Assembly: GCA_028691845.1 (NCBI GenBank)
Contig: JAQUYL010000001.1
Coordinates: 186,001 to 250,000, forward strand
DNA from: Opitutaceae bacterium
GTDB taxonomy: Bacteria > Verrucomicrobiota > Verrucomicrobiia > Opitutales > Opitutaceae
DNA length: 64,000 bases
Reading direction: 5' to 3'
Shown: positions 7,470 to 16,871 of the stretch, piece by piece
Numbering within the stretch: position 1 is the first letter of the stretch
How the letters are laid out: every line of letters begins with the position of its first letter
The notes under the pieces: generated by a model
What the model was told of the DNA's origin: nothing
Databases searched by the model: none
Seen by the model: only the letters and a program-made list of their open reading frames with translations
Made by a program: the position numbers and the translations under genes

Positions 7470-8588
7470 CTATGATTTCCAGGCCGGCTGAGCTTTGAAC
7501 AAACCTGCCTGCCATGGCAGCAGCACGTTGTCGATGCTGGCGGGATCGCGGGCGATCTGCACCAACTGAGAGCGGGTGGCGATGAGCGTGGGCTCCAGGT
7601 TGAGTTGTCGGGCCAGCCGGTCGCGGTCGGCTCTCAAGCGATCCTGGCGCTCCACATCCTCCGGCGCGAGCGGTTTGTGTTCCCGACGGCGTTCGCGTCG
7701 GGGAAGGGTGTGCGGATCCGCCGCCATCCCGCGGCGCACGGCGTCGGTCAGGCTGGGGATCAGGCGATCGTGCCGGCGGCCCAGATTGATATCGAGGATT
7801 TCCTCGAGTGGGCGTCCGTCGTCCGTGGCGCGGGCCAGGCGCATCAGCAGTTCGTTGCCGGTGACTTTGAAAGGTGGGGTATCGAGACGTTCCGCCCACA
7901 TCTCACGCCAGTGCCACACGCTGTGGAGGACGCAGAGGCCGGGGCCGCCCAGCCGCTCCGACCCGCCCAGCCGCCAGTTCTGCCCGTCGGGCACAGGAAA
8001 ACCGTCGCTCGCGGAGGCAATCTGCCATTGGCATTTCTGTTTCAACCATTCGAGCCGGCCGAGCTGGATGAGCTCATCGCGCATGCGGTCGCGCAGTGCG
8101 GGCAGGTAATGGACGTCGAGGGCGGCGTAATTGAGCAGATCGGTCCGGAGCGGGCGTTCGGACCAATTGGCCTTTTGGAAGGCCTTGGAGAGTTTTACGC
8201 CAAAGTGGTAATCGAGGAGCGCCGCGAGGCCGAATTTAGGGATATTGAGAAGCTGCGCGGCAAACATGGTGTCAAACAGGCTGTGAGGAGTGAAATCGCA
8301 CAGCTCGTGGAGCAGGCGCAGGTCGTAGTCGCTCCCGTGCATGACGAGGTGTTTTGCCGCGAGACGCGGCCAGAGGTCGTCGAGCGGCAGGTCGGACAGC
8401 AGGTCGACGAGAAAAATCTCTCCCGCCGCGTAAATCTGTAGAAGGCAGACTCGGGTGCGGTAGCGGTAGAGATTGTCAGCCTCGGTATCGATCGCGACCT
8501 CGTCGGAACGGTCGAGTGCGTTGTAAAGGGGCGCGAGCTGGGCAGCTTCGTTCAGCAGTTGATATGAAGGCTTTGAGTTCAATAGCAC
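7470..8588 (-). CDS. rnd: Ribonuclease D
   Basis: A 372-residue DEDDy 3'-5' exoribonuclease: the first acidic pair is in AIDTEAD (Asp34, Glu36), the next in HGSDYDLRLL (Asp89), and the last in NYAALDVHYL (Tyr154, Asp158). RNase D trims tRNA 3' ends and other small RNAs in the cytoplasm. The C-terminal third, rich in charged residues, is the likely HRDC region. GTG 8588 follows GGAGG by 12 bases; an ATG at 8624 would overlap the upstream gene's 3' end by 29 bases. The stop of the upstream amidohydrolase gene is at 8596, so the pair is tightly linked. Confidence 0.88.
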   Translation of the reverse strand: MLLNSKPSYQLLNEAAQLAPLYNALDRSDEVAIDTEADNLYRYRTRVCLLQIYAAGEIFLVDLLSDLPLDDLWPRLAAKHLVMHGSDYDLRLLHELCDFTPHSLFDTMFAAQLLNIPKFGLAALLDYHFGVKLSKAFQKANWSERPLRTDLLNYAALDVHYLPALRDRMRDELIQLGRLEWLKQKCQWQIASASDGFPVPDGQNWRLGGSERLGGPGLCVLHSVWHWREMWAERLDTPPFKVTGNELLMRLARATDDGRPLEEILDINLGRRHDRLIPSLTDAVRRGMAADPHTLPRRERRREHKPLAPEDVERQDRLRADRDRLARQLNLEPTLIATRSQLVQIARDPASIDNVLLPWQAGLFKAQPAWKS

Positions 8589-8595
8589 GTTCAGT

Positions 8596-9450
8596 TTACC
8601 CCTCCCAGGCGGAGAGAAAAGCATCGATCAGCAGGGGCAGATCGTCGCTGTAGCCGCCTTCGAGGATGGAGGCAACTGGCAGTGAGCTATCATGCAGCCA
8701 GCGGCCAAGTTCTGCAAAATCATCGGATTCCAGGGTCATGGTGGTGATGGGGTCGCGGGCATAGGCGTCGAAGCCTGCGGAAACCAGCACCAGATCGGGC
8801 TGAAAGGCCAGCACGGCATCCCAGGAGCGGGCGAGCGCATCCATATGCTGATCGCGGGGGGTGCTGGGAGCGAGGGCATAGTTGCGGATATTCGCGGTGG
8901 ATCGGGTGCCGGTGCTCGGATAGCCAGGAAATTGGTGAACAGAGGTGAAAAAACATCCCGGGCGGCCCTCGAGGACATCCTCGGTACCGTTGCCATGATG
9001 GGCGTCGAAATCCCATACGGCAATGCGTACCGCTCCCCGGTTGATTGCATGCAGCGCGGCTATGGCGACCTGATTAAGGTAGCAATAGCCCATCGCCTGA
9101 TTGCGGGTGGCGTGGTGACCGGGCGGACGCATGAGGGCAAAGGCCCGCCGGTGGTCGAGCGCGAGTGAGGCTGCCTGCAACGCCGCGCCGACGGCCCGCC
9201 GGGCGTGGTCGTAAATGTCCGGATAATACGGCGTATCATCATCGATGTCGGCCGGTTGCTGGATGCGTTCGATCAACGTATTGGAATGGGCGGTGAGCAG
9301 CACATCTTCATCGGCGAGTCCAGGGAGGATCCAATCCCAGCCGGGGTGGGCAGCCTGAAGATAGGCGCAGCTGAGGAGGACGCGCCCCGGTTTCTCCGGG
9401 TGCTGGCATGAGCCGTATTCGGCACACTTTGGATCGTAAAGGATCGTCAT
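8596..9450 (-). CDS. Histone deacetylase family (AcuC/acetylpolyamine amidohydrolase-like) protein
   Basis: A 284-residue zinc amidohydrolase of the arginase-deacetylase fold. MRPPGHHA holds the tandem catalytic His pair, WDFDAHHGNG gives the Asp-x-His zinc ligands, and SAGFDAY the third zinc ligand; LEGGY near the C-terminus carries the glycine-rich motif before the transition-state Tyr. Bacterial members deacetylate small molecules or proteins (AcuC, acetylpolyamine hydrolase); the substrate here is unknown. ATG 9450 matches the family's usual N-terminus (MTILYDP); an ATG at 9495 would add 15 residues. It sits between rnd and a GDPD gene with minimal spacing, which suggests one transcript. 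Confidence 0.87.
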   Translation of the reverse strand: MTILYDPKCAEYGSCQHPEKPGRVLLSCAYLQAAHPGWDWILPGLADEDVLLTAHSNTLIERIQQPADIDDDTPYYPDIYDHARRAVGAALQAASLALDHRRAFALMRPPGHHATRNQAMGYCYLNQVAIAALHAINRGAVRIAVWDFDAHHGNGTEDVLEGRPGCFFTSVHQFPGYPSTGTRSTANIRNYALAPSTPRDQHMDALARSWDAVLAFQPDLVLVSAGFDAYARDPITTMTLESDDFAELGRWLHDSSLPVASILEGGYSDDLPLLIDAFLSAWEG

Positions 9451-9500
9451 TCGATGCGGTACACAGACCGGTAAAAATCCAGTAAGGTGCGTCATCCGGG

Positions 9501-10226
9501 TTATGGCAAAACCTGTTTTAACCTGGCCGGGTAATCCGAGAGAATGCCGTCGATGCTGAGCGCCGCGAGATGACGCATGACGCGCCGGTGGTTGACCGTC
9601 CAGGCCCAGACGGAATAACCGCGGGATTGGAAGAATCGGATGGAGGCGGGCCGAGATATCAGGACCCGATAGTCGATGCTCAAACCGGCGGCGCCAAGCT
9701 GGGCGAGTTGTCGGGCCAATGCGTGCACTGATGCCCGGCGGTTCGCGATGAGCATGCGGGGGATGAAAGGAGCCTGCTTTTTGGCCTCCTGCAGGATGCG
9801 CAGTGAGAATGAGGCAAGGATGACCCCGCTTGTGGCGCGGGCGCGGCGCACTGCGCGGATCACCGGAACGACCGGTACGCCGGCCTTGATCTCAATCTGC
9901 ACCATGGTACGACCTCGGCAGATGGCCAACACGTCTCCAAGGCGAGGGATGGGTTCGGTCCCGCCCACTCGTCGCGTCCGGATTTCGCGCCACGTTTCCC
10001 CTGTCACCCGGCCTGGCCGGCCGGTGAGCCGACCAAGGGTGGAATCGTGAATGACGACCGGCATGCCGTCGCGGGTGACCCTCACATCCAGTTCAATGGC
10101 ATCGACCCCGAGAGCGAGTGCGCGACGGAAGGAGGCCAGAGTGTTTTCGGGGGCTTCATCGGGCGCCCCGCGATGACCGATGGCGAGGGGGCGGCGATTT
10201 GCTATTTGCGATTGGGCGGAGCTCAT
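9501..10226 (-). CDS. ugpQ: Glycerophosphodiester phosphodiesterase (UgpQ-like)
   Basis: A 241-residue GDPD-family TIM-barrel enzyme that hydrolyses glycerophosphodiesters to glycerol-3-phosphate and an alcohol. Catalytic and metal residues are visible: His18-Arg19-Gly20, PENT (26-29), Glu45 and Asp47 (IELDV), and His60 (VIHD). QIEIK adds the later Glu and Lys. There is no signal peptide, so it is likely cytoplasmic, as UgpQ is. It is the first gene of a minus-strand run with the amidohydrolase and rnd, and is divergent from queC. Confidence 0.9.
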   Translation of the reverse strand: MSSAQSQIANRRPLAIGHRGAPDEAPENTLASFRRALALGVDAIELDVRVTRDGMPVVIHDSTLGRLTGRPGRVTGETWREIRTRRVGGTEPIPRLGDVLAICRGRTMVQIEIKAGVPVVPVIRAVRRARATSGVILASFSLRILQEAKKQAPFIPRMLIANRRASVHALARQLAQLGAAGLSIDYRVLISRPASIRFFQSRGYSVWAWTVNHRRVMRHLAALSIDGILSDYPARLKQVLP

Positions 10227-10291
10227 TGCTTAGTGGCACGAAAGGGACTATGGTTTGCGTCCATAAGAAGGGCCGGTAACCAAGAAGCAAC

Positions 10292-10978
10292 ATGCAGGTC
10301 GTCGTGCTATGCAGCGGTGGGATGGACTCGGTGACCGCGCTCTATTGGGCGCGGAAGCATCACGACGTGAGGATGGCGCTGAGTTTTGATTACGGTTCAA
10401 AGCACAACCACCGGGAGTTTCCCTGCGCGGTGGAGCACGCCCGAAAGCTGGGGGTGCGGCATCGGCTGATTCCGCTGGAATTCATCGGCGAACATTTCGC
10501 GTCGGATCTGCTCAAGACCGGCGGCGCAATACCCGAGGGACGCTATGCCGCCAAGAACATGAGGCGCACGGTCGTGCCCTTTCGCAATGGCATCATGCTG
10601 GCGGTGGCAGCGGGCCTGGCCGAAAGCGTCGCGGCGGAGGGGCTTGTGATCGCGGCGCATAGAGGCGATCATGCGATCTATCCAGATTGCCGGGAAGATT
10701 TTATGCAGGCGATTGGAGATGCCATCCGTCTCGGCACGCATGCGGGCATCCAGCTGCTGCGTCCTTTCATCGCTTTGACCAAGGGGCAGATCGCCGCAGA
10801 GGGCGCCAAACTGGGGGTCGATTTCGCCCTCACTTGGTCGTGCTACAAGGGAGGCGCCGTGCATTGCGGCCGGTGCGGGACCTGCATCGAACGGCGGGAG
10901 GCGTTCCTGGAAGCTGGCATGTCCGACCCGACGGTGTACGAGTGGACGGGACCATTGCCACCCCAACCGAAGGCGTGA
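10292..10978 (+). CDS. queC: 7-cyano-7-deazaguanine synthase QueC
   Basis: A 228-residue PP-loop ATPase that converts 7-carboxy-7-deazaguanine to preQ0 in queuosine biosynthesis. The pyrophosphate loop SGGMDS is at residues 8-13. The zinc site is Cys184, Cys192, Cys195 and Cys198. It is followed 13 bases later by queE, the preceding pathway step, so the two form an operon. QueD and QueF are not in the window. The 65-base leader shows no convincing preQ1 riboswitch. Confidence 0.95.
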   Translation: MQVVVLCSGGMDSVTALYWARKHHDVRMALSFDYGSKHNHREFPCAVEHARKLGVRHRLIPLEFIGEHFASDLLKTGGAIPEGRYAAKNMRRTVVPFRNGIMLAVAAGLAESVAAEGLVIAAHRGDHAIYPDCREDFMQAIGDAIRLGTHAGIQLLRPFIALTKGQIAAEGAKLGVDFALTWSCYKGGAVHCGRCGTCIERREAFLEAGMSDPTVYEWTGPLPPQPKA

Positions 10979-10991
10979 GGCGGACCGCGCG

Positions 10992-11684
10992 ATGTTAATC
11001 TCAGAGATATTTCATTCCTTGCAGGGCGAGGGCGAACTGGCGGGCGTGCCGTCTGTGTTCGTGCGCACGAGTGGCTGCAACCTCCGTTGCAACTGGTGTG
11101 ACACACCATATGCCTCGTGGAGGCCGGCAGGCCGGCAGATGACAGTGGCGGAAATCATTGCGGAGGTGAGGAAATACCCGGCAAAGCATGTTGTGCTCAC
11201 AGGAGGTGAGCCCATGGTGGCCAGCGAAGTTCACGAATTGGCTGCCGCGTTGAAGGAGCCGGGCTATCACCTCACGATTGAGACGTCCGCGACAGTGCCG
11301 CCGGGTGGTATTGCCTGCGATCTGGCTTCGCTCAGCCCAAAATTGAGAAACTCGATGCCGGATTCCCGCCTGCCCGTGGCGTGGCGGGAAAAACACGAGG
11401 CCCTCCGCTGGCAGCCCGAGGTATGCCGGGCTTGGATCGACCGCTATCCTTTTCAGCTTAAATTTGTTGTGACGCAGCCCGGCGATGTCGCGGAAATCGA
11501 AATCATGCTTGCCGCCCTTGGACGCGAGATTCCCCGTGCCAAGGTCCAGCTTATGCCCGAGGCCACGACCGGCGAGAGCCTCCGGGCGCGGGCCGGCTGG
11601 GTGAGTGATATATGCCGGGAACGGGGGTATCGTTATGGCTCCCGGCTGCACATCGAACTATATGGAAACAGACGCGGCACCTGA
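10992..11684 (+). CDS. queE: 7-carboxy-7-deazaguanine synthase QueE (radical SAM)
   Basis: A 230-residue radical SAM enzyme. The cluster motif is Cys29-x3-Cys33-x2-Cys36 (CNLRCNWC) followed by DTPYASW, and the N-terminus has SLQGEGELAGVPSVF, typical of QueE. TGGEP is the SAM-binding GGE motif. It converts 6-carboxytetrahydropterin to 7-carboxy-7-deazaguanine, which QueC then uses. It is the second gene of the queC-queE pair; its 3' end overlaps the probable start of the next gene. Confidence 0.95.
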   Translation: MLISEIFHSLQGEGELAGVPSVFVRTSGCNLRCNWCDTPYASWRPAGRQMTVAEIIAEVRKYPAKHVVLTGGEPMVASEVHELAAALKEPGYHLTIETSATVPPGGIACDLASLSPKLRNSMPDSRLPVAWREKHEALRWQPEVCRAWIDRYPFQLKFVVTQPGDVAEIEIMLAALGREIPRAKVQLMPEATTGESLRARAGWVSDICRERGYRYGSRLHIELYGNRRGT

Positions 11685-12399
11685 GGACGGCGACCGGCGA
11701 ACCGTCGATCCGGTCTCTCACCCTGAAGCAGACCGCGGATCGGCCGTCGTCCCTCCGGCTCCATCGATTCCTCGCGGTCCCCTGCCCGCCCGTAAACTTT
11801 CCGAGGAGCTGGCCGATTTGCGGGCCCGGTTTGCCGATCGTCCCGTGACGTTGTGCGAGGTGATCGTGGTACTGCGCGGACGGGCATATTCGCTCATCAT
11901 CATCCTGCTGACGCTCCCCTTTTTGACCCCCTTGCCACTGTTTGGGCTATCGACCCCTTTGGGCCTGGCCATTGCGATCATTGCGTTGCGCCTGGCTATG
12001 GCCCAGCGTCCTTGGCTGCCAAAAAAACTGCAGGGGAAAGGGCTGCCTGCGGGCTTTTTCGGCCGGTTGTTCACGCTGGCCGAGCGGACGATCCGGGTTC
12101 TCGAATCAATGCTGCGGCCGCGACTGCTGTGGCTGACCGCTTCCGGTTGGCGGCAGCAGTTGCATGCAGCTGTGATCTTGATTGCGGCGATTGAATTGAT
12201 GCTGCCGCTGCCTATTCCCCTGACCAACACGCTGCCGGCCTGGGCAATTCTGCTGGTGGCAGGCGGATTGCTGGAACGCGACGGGTGGTTCATCGGCGCG
12301 GGTTATTTTCTGCTTGTCGCCAGCGTGGGATATTTTGTCTTCCTTGGCGAGACGACGCGCCGGGGGATTGAGGCGCTTGTGCAGTGGTTCGGCGGCTGA
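11662..12399 (+). CDS. ExoD-family membrane protein
   Basis: A 245-residue integral membrane protein with several hydrophobic segments and the ExoD-family blocks VTLCEVIVVLRGRAYSLI, PLFGLSTPLGLAIAI and AIELMLPLPIPLTNTLPA. ExoD is named from an exopolysaccharide-related locus in rhizobia; the molecular function is not known. The hydrophilic proline-rich N-terminal stretch (about 50 residues) may be partly untranslated: ATG 11662 overlaps queE by 23 bases, and later starts are possible. It is probably translated from the queC-queE transcript. Confidence 0.8.
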   Translation: METDAAPEDGDRRTVDPVSHPEADRGSAVVPPAPSIPRGPLPARKLSEELADLRARFADRPVTLCEVIVVLRGRAYSLIIILLTLPFLTPLPLFGLSTPLGLAIAIIALRLAMAQRPWLPKKLQGKGLPAGFFGRLFTLAERTIRVLESMLRPRLLWLTASGWRQQLHAAVILIAAIELMLPLPIPLTNTLPAWAILLVAGGLLERDGWFIGAGYFLLVASVGYFVFLGETTRRGIEALVQWFGG

Positions 12400-12420
12400 A
12401 CCGGAAGAATGGTGCCGCCG

Positions 12421-12454
12421 AAAAAAGTTTGCCGGGTTATCGCACCCGGCAAAC
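12421..12454 (-). terminator. Rho-independent terminator after adk
   Basis: A perfect 11-bp stem (12427-12437 with 12444-12454) with a 6-base loop is followed, in minus-strand sense, by six T (A at 12421-12426). It lies 27 bases past the adk stop. Confidence 0.92.
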
Positions 12455-12480
12455 CCGAAGAGGGAACGCGGACGCGCAGT

Positions 12481-13242
12481 CTAGCTGGCGGGCGCGAGCT
12501 TGTTCAGGACCACGCTGGTCTTTGCGAAAACGGACTTCGGATCGCCCGAGGCTTCGATTTCGTGGAGCAGGCCCTGCTTCCGGTAGTGGTCGAGCACCGG
12601 GTTGCAGGTGGCCGCATAAGCTTGCAGCCGGGTGCGGATCGCCTCGGGTTTATCGTCGTCGCGCTGCATGAGTTCGCCACCGCAGGCGTCGCATACTCCA
12701 CTTACCTTTGAGGGTTTGTTTGCGACATGGTAGCCGGTGCGGCACTTGCGGCATACGCGGCGACCGGAGAGACGCTCAATGATCAGGTTTTCAGGAGCGA
12801 AATAGTTGATGACTCCGTCAAGCTTGCGATTGAGCTGGGAGAGCATGCCGTCAAGCGAGCGAGCCTGTTCTGCCGTGCGGGGGAAGCCATCGAGCAGGAA
12901 GCCGCGTTCGCAGTTGAGACACTCCGCCGACCGTTCACGAACGAGTTCGACCACCGTGTCGTCGGAAACGAGCTCGCCGCGGCGCATGGCCGCGAGAGCG
13001 GTGGCCATCGCCGGTGAAGGTGGTGCGCCGCTGCCGCCCTTCGCGGCGTTCCGGAAGATGTCACCTGTGGAAAGCTGGCAGGCGCCGCAGGCGGCAACAA
13101 TCAGCTCCGCCTGTGTGCCTTTGCCCACGCCGGGAGGGCCGAGGAGCACGAGGTGCAAAGGACTGGTTGGAAAAGGGCGAGGCTTCACGCATTTCGCGTC
13201 TCCACCTTGCAGCCAGGCAATACGGTCACCGGAGGGATTCAT
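12481..13242 (-). CDS. adk: Adenylate kinase, zinc-lid type with N-terminal extension
   Basis: A 253-residue nucleoside monophosphate kinase that interconverts ATP+AMP and 2 ADP. The P-loop GPPGVGKGT is at 35-43, LLDGFPRT at 116-123, and the lid has four cysteines, Cys164, Cys167, Cys184 and Cys187, for structural zinc. The usual enzyme begins a few residues before the P-loop; here about 30 extra residues precede it if translation starts at ATG 13242. The extension looks like coding sequence rather than leader (NPSGDRIAWLQGG), though a longer frame reaches 13290. It is monocistronic between a terminator and a divergent-spaced neighbour. Confidence 0.9.
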   Translation of the reverse strand: MNPSGDRIAWLQGGDAKCVKPRPFPTSPLHLVLLGPPGVGKGTQAELIVAACGACQLSTGDIFRNAAKGGSGAPPSPAMATALAAMRRGELVSDDTVVELVRERSAECLNCERGFLLDGFPRTAEQARSLDGMLSQLNRKLDGVINYFAPENLIIERLSGRRVCRKCRTGYHVANKPSKVSGVCDACGGELMQRDDDKPEAIRTRLQAYAATCNPVLDHYRKQGLLHEIEASGDPKSVFAKTSVVLNKLAPAS

Positions 13243-13362
13243 GGGGTGCAATTTAAGGATGCCGGCGTCAGGGGCGAGCGTTATTCGCAACCCGCGGGAG
13301 AATTACCGGCGTCCTTTGGCAGGACCCAAGCGTGCTTGTATTGCCGCAGACAGAACCTGAAA

Positions 13363-14361
13363 TCAAACGACGGCCAGCACGATCTTGCCGAACCGGGCCG
13401 AGGCCTCCATGCGCTGCAGCGCGGAATTGGCGTCCCCCAGTGGATAAGTCTGGTCGATCATGGGCACGAGTTTCTTAGCCTCAACCAGCCGGATCATGGA
13501 GGCGAAATCGGTCGGAGAACCCATGGTGCTGCCGAGGAGGTTGATCTGGCGGGAAAAACATTTGCGCAGATCAATGCCCGACGGATTGCCGCGGGTGGCC
13601 CCGAAGAATGCGATGCGCCCGCCGGGGTGGGCCAGCTCGATGAGCCGGGCGAATCCTTCGCCGCCGGCGTTGTCGATGATGACATCGAACGCGCCGGCCT
13701 GCTGCTGCAACTGTTCGGCCCAGTTGGCATCGCGGTAATTGACGCCGCCTGCCGCGCCCAGCGCCCTGGCGCGTTGGATTTTCTCGGGTGAACTGGAGGT
13801 GACCCACACGGTCGCACCCGCCGCGAGCGCGAACTGGAGGGTGAAAAGGGCGACGCCGCCACCGATGCCGGTAAGAAGCACCCGTTCGCCCGCCCGGAGC
13901 TGGGCGCGCGTAATCAGTGCCCGGAATGCGGTGAGCCCGGCGAGCGGCAGGGCGGCGGCCTGCTCCCAGGAAAGGTGGGCGGGTTTCGGAGCGAGGTTGG
14001 CAACGGGAATGACGATCTGTTCCGCGAACGTTCCGTTGTCGGGCAAGCCGAGAATGCGGAAGTTCGGCCCTTGAGCGCGGGGATCCACACCCCAGTCGAG
14101 GCTGGGATTGATGATGACTTCCCGGTCGATCCAGGCGGCATCGACAGGCGAGCCAACCGCTGTTACACGACCGGCCCCGTCGGATCCGAGGACGATGGGC
14201 ACCTTGATGCCGGCGTAGAGGCCCTGCTGGATCCAGAGGTCGCGATGATTGAGCGCTGCGGCCTCCAGCCGGACCACGGCCTGGCCGGATGCGGCGACGG
14301 GATCAGCGACGCTTTGGATGACCAAGGGTTGCCTGATTGCAGCAAAGACGGCGGCTTTCAT
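13363..14361 (-). CDS. Zinc-independent medium-chain dehydrogenase/quinone oxidoreductase-like protein
   Basis: A 332-residue MDR-superfamily oxidoreductase: a GroES-like N-terminal domain, then a Rossmann domain with GIGGGVALFTLQFA in place of the usual AxxGxxG. The positions that carry catalytic zinc ligands in alcohol dehydrogenases are changed (NHRDLW without Cys, GSDGAG without His), so it is of the quinone reductase type, probably NADPH-dependent. The substrate is unknown. ATG 14361 gives the normal N-terminus MKAAVF; the upstream 12 codons are ignored. Confidence 0.83.
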   Translation of the reverse strand: MKAAVFAAIRQPLVIQSVADPVAASGQAVVRLEAAALNHRDLWIQQGLYAGIKVPIVLGSDGAGRVTAVGSPVDAAWIDREVIINPSLDWGVDPRAQGPNFRILGLPDNGTFAEQIVIPVANLAPKPAHLSWEQAAALPLAGLTAFRALITRAQLRAGERVLLTGIGGGVALFTLQFALAAGATVWVTSSSPEKIQRARALGAAGGVNYRDANWAEQLQQQAGAFDVIIDNAGGEGFARLIELAHPGGRIAFFGATRGNPSGIDLRKCFSRQINLLGSTMGSPTDFASMIRLVEAKKLVPMIDQTYPLGDANSALQRMEASARFGKIVLAVV

Positions 14362-14409
14362 AGGGAACAAACTACGCGTGGCTCCACCGGAACTCAACTG
14401 AAAGCATGG

Positions 14410-14592
14410 TCACACCCGGTCGCGCTTGTCGCGCAAATTGGCCTGTAGTTTTTTGATTTCGGGACTGACGGCACCGCAACCGGTGCTGCCGCAGCCCGGC
14501 TGACGGTGTTGCTTGAATAAAAAACGAATCAGTAAGATCGCGGCACAAGACACGATCGACCAGGCGATGAGGGTTTGGAGGGAAGAAGACAT
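14410..14592 (-). CDS. Small FeoB-associated Cys-rich membrane protein
   Basis: A 60-residue protein with one N-terminal membrane helix (TLIAWSIVSCAAILLIRFLF) followed by a short cytoplasmic tail with CGSTGCG and a charged helix. Small proteins of this design follow feoB in many bacteria and are named FeoB-associated; their role in Fe(II) transport is not established. It lies 86 bases after feoB on the same strand. Confidence 0.75.
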   Translation of the reverse strand: MSSSLQTLIAWSIVSCAAILLIRFLFKQHRQPGCGSTGCGAVSPEIKKLQANLRDKRDRV

Positions 14593-14678
14593 GGTAGGAG
14601 GCAAGAGAAGGGAAGTCGCTTTCGACAGCGTGGAAGTAGGGTTTAGCTTTCCATAGTCCTCAGCCTTTTCCCCTTGTT

Positions 14679-16802
14679 CTAGAAACCCAGGGCGCGACCG
14701 AGGTGGTAAACTGCAAAGCACACGAGCCACGCCGTTCCGGTCATGTAGGCGAGCTGAAAGAGCGGCCAGCGCCAGGACTTGGTCTCGCGCTGCACAATAG
14801 CGACCGTGCTCATGCATTGCATGGCGAAAACATAATAGATCATCAGGGTGAAGCAAACGAGCGGGGTGAAGAGCCGGGTGCCGTCGGGCCAGGTGGCGTC
14901 GGCCAGGGCCCGCCGCAATGGCGCCTGGTCCGCCCGTTTGCCTCCGCCATGGTTTTCGACGTTAAAAACGACGGCGGTCGAGCTGACGAATACCTCCCGG
15001 GCGGCGAATGAACTGACGATGCCGATGCCTATGCGCCAGTCGAAGCCCAGCGGCTTGATCGCCGGCTCGAGCAGGTGACCGACCCGGCCGGCGAGACTGT
15101 ACGCGATCTTCGCGCTGGGCGCCGCGATCGGATCGGGATGCCTGGGATAGGTGGTCAGAGCCCAGAGCACGATGCTGAAGCCGAGAATTATCGTGCCGGC
15201 ATTTCGAAGAAACGACCAGGCGCGCTCGATCATCTGCTCGACGACCTCTTTGAATCGCGGCATGTGATAGGGGGGCAGCTCGAGGATCATCAGCGGAGGG
15301 GCGCCCTTGAACAGCGTGCGCTTGAAGAGCCAGGCAAACCCAAACGCGCCCAGTGTTCCCAAGGCATACATGAGAAGCATGATGCCGGCCTTGGTGATCA
15401 CCGGCACCCGGTCTCCTGGCAGAAGTGCGGCAATCATCAGCAGGTAAACGGGCAGCCGCGCCGAGCAGCTCATCAAAGGGGCGACGAGAATAGTGACGAG
15501 CCGGTCCTTGGGTTCCTGGATCGTGCGTGTGGCCATGATGCCCGGGATGGCGCATGCATAGGAACTGAGGAGAGGAATGAAGGATTTGCCGCTCAGTCCG
15601 ACCCGGGCCATGAAACGGTCCATCAGGAATGCGGCCCGGGCCATGTAGCCGGTGCTTTCAAGCAGACCGATAAAGAAAAAAAGAATCAGAATCTGCGGCA
15701 GGAACACGAGCACCCCGCCGACCCCGGGAATGCCGCCATCGGTGATTAGATCACGCAGGTCGCCCGGAGGAATGATATGCTTGAACCAGCCGGCCAGGGC
15801 GGCGACGTGCATGTCGATCCAGTTCATCGGATATTCCGCGAGGGTGAAAATCGACAGAAAGAGCGCGGTCATTACCGTGCCGAACACGAGCCAACCCCAG
15901 ACGGGATGGACCGCGACGGCATCAAGGCGATCGGAGACAGTAGAACCGGTGACGGAACTGTGCTGCACCGTCCCAGCGCAGATGCGGCCAATGGCTTCGT
16001 ATCGGCTGCTGACCAACGCTGCGGCCCAGTCGACGCCATCCTGTTGCCAGCGTTGGTGCCAGGCCCGGAGGATGTAGGTGGTGCGGGAGTTCAACGGGAC
16101 CGATCCGGCCACGCGTACAGAGTCTTGATCGGTGAGGAGCAGCAGCGCCTCTGCGCGTGCAATGAGCGGTGACCGCCCGTCGTTTTCGATCAGGGAGGCA
16201 GAGAGTTCGGCAACCGCCGGTGCGACGGGAGCCGGGATGTCCCAGCTATGGCGCGCCAGCGGCAGATCGGGCCGGCTCATTGCGAGCCGGAGTTCTATGA
16301 TTCCCTTGCCGTTTGCGGCCTCACAGGGGATGACGATGGTGCCGAGTTCCTTTTCCAGACCCGCGACGCGAATGGTGATGCCGGCTTTGGCGGCCCGATC
16401 CAGCATGTTCAAGACCACAATGACCGGCCGGCCGAGATCGAGGATCTGGTGCACCAGGTACAGGCCTCGTTCGAGATTCGAGGCATCGACGATGCAAATG
16501 ATGCGATCGGGCTGAGGGGTGTCGGCACGGCGTCCAAGCAGCACATCGCGCAGCACGGCTTCATCCGGGGAATGTGCAGCCAGCGAGTAAGCGCCCGGAA
16601 GATCGATGATTTTGATCGGCTTGCCATGCTGCGAATAGGTCCCGCCGATCTTTTTCTCCACAGTGACCCCGGGATAGTTGCCGACCTTTTCCTTCAGGCC
16701 GGTGAGTGCGTTGAAGACAGTGCTTTTGCCGCAATTGGGATTGCCGACAAGGGCGTAGACCGGCGTATGGTCGGCGAAAGGTGATTTCGTCGGCGTGACC
16801 AT
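14679..16802 (-). CDS. feoB: Ferrous iron transport protein B
   Basis: A 707-residue Fe(II) transporter of the inner membrane. The N-terminal GTPase domain has G1 GNPNCGKST (20-28), GNYPGVTVEK (G2 region), DLPGAYSL (G3) and NMLD (G4). This is followed by the FeoB cytosolic helical region and the two Gate domains with about eight to ten membrane helices; the FeoB pore signature SYACAIPGIMATRTI is present. The length is close to the lower end of the family. It lies 70 bases after feoA and before a small Cys-rich membrane protein, forming a complete feo operon. Confidence 0.95.
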   Translation of the reverse strand: MVTPTKSPFADHTPVYALVGNPNCGKSTVFNALTGLKEKVGNYPGVTVEKKIGGTYSQHGKPIKIIDLPGAYSLAAHSPDEAVLRDVLLGRRADTPQPDRIICIVDASNLERGLYLVHQILDLGRPVIVVLNMLDRAAKAGITIRVAGLEKELGTIVIPCEAANGKGIIELRLAMSRPDLPLARHSWDIPAPVAPAVAELSASLIENDGRSPLIARAEALLLLTDQDSVRVAGSVPLNSRTTYILRAWHQRWQQDGVDWAAALVSSRYEAIGRICAGTVQHSSVTGSTVSDRLDAVAVHPVWGWLVFGTVMTALFLSIFTLAEYPMNWIDMHVAALAGWFKHIIPPGDLRDLITDGGIPGVGGVLVFLPQILILFFFIGLLESTGYMARAAFLMDRFMARVGLSGKSFIPLLSSYACAIPGIMATRTIQEPKDRLVTILVAPLMSCSARLPVYLLMIAALLPGDRVPVITKAGIMLLMYALGTLGAFGFAWLFKRTLFKGAPPLMILELPPYHMPRFKEVVEQMIERAWSFLRNAGTIILGFSIVLWALTTYPRHPDPIAAPSAKIAYSLAGRVGHLLEPAIKPLGFDWRIGIGIVSSFAAREVFVSSTAVVFNVENHGGGKRADQAPLRRALADATWPDGTRLFTPLVCFTLMIYYVFAMQCMSTVAIVQRETKSWRWPLFQLAYMTGTAWLVCFAVYHLGRALGF

Positions 16803-16871
16803 GGCGCGGCAGCTTCTAAGGTTGGGTCTGCTTCAATTCCTGCACGATCAGGGCGCGGAGGTGAGGGCTGG

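Noticed and set aside
10227..10291. Possible preQ1 riboswitch before queC
   Set aside because: The 65-base leader has no convincing pseudoknot with the A-rich tail of known preQ1 classes.
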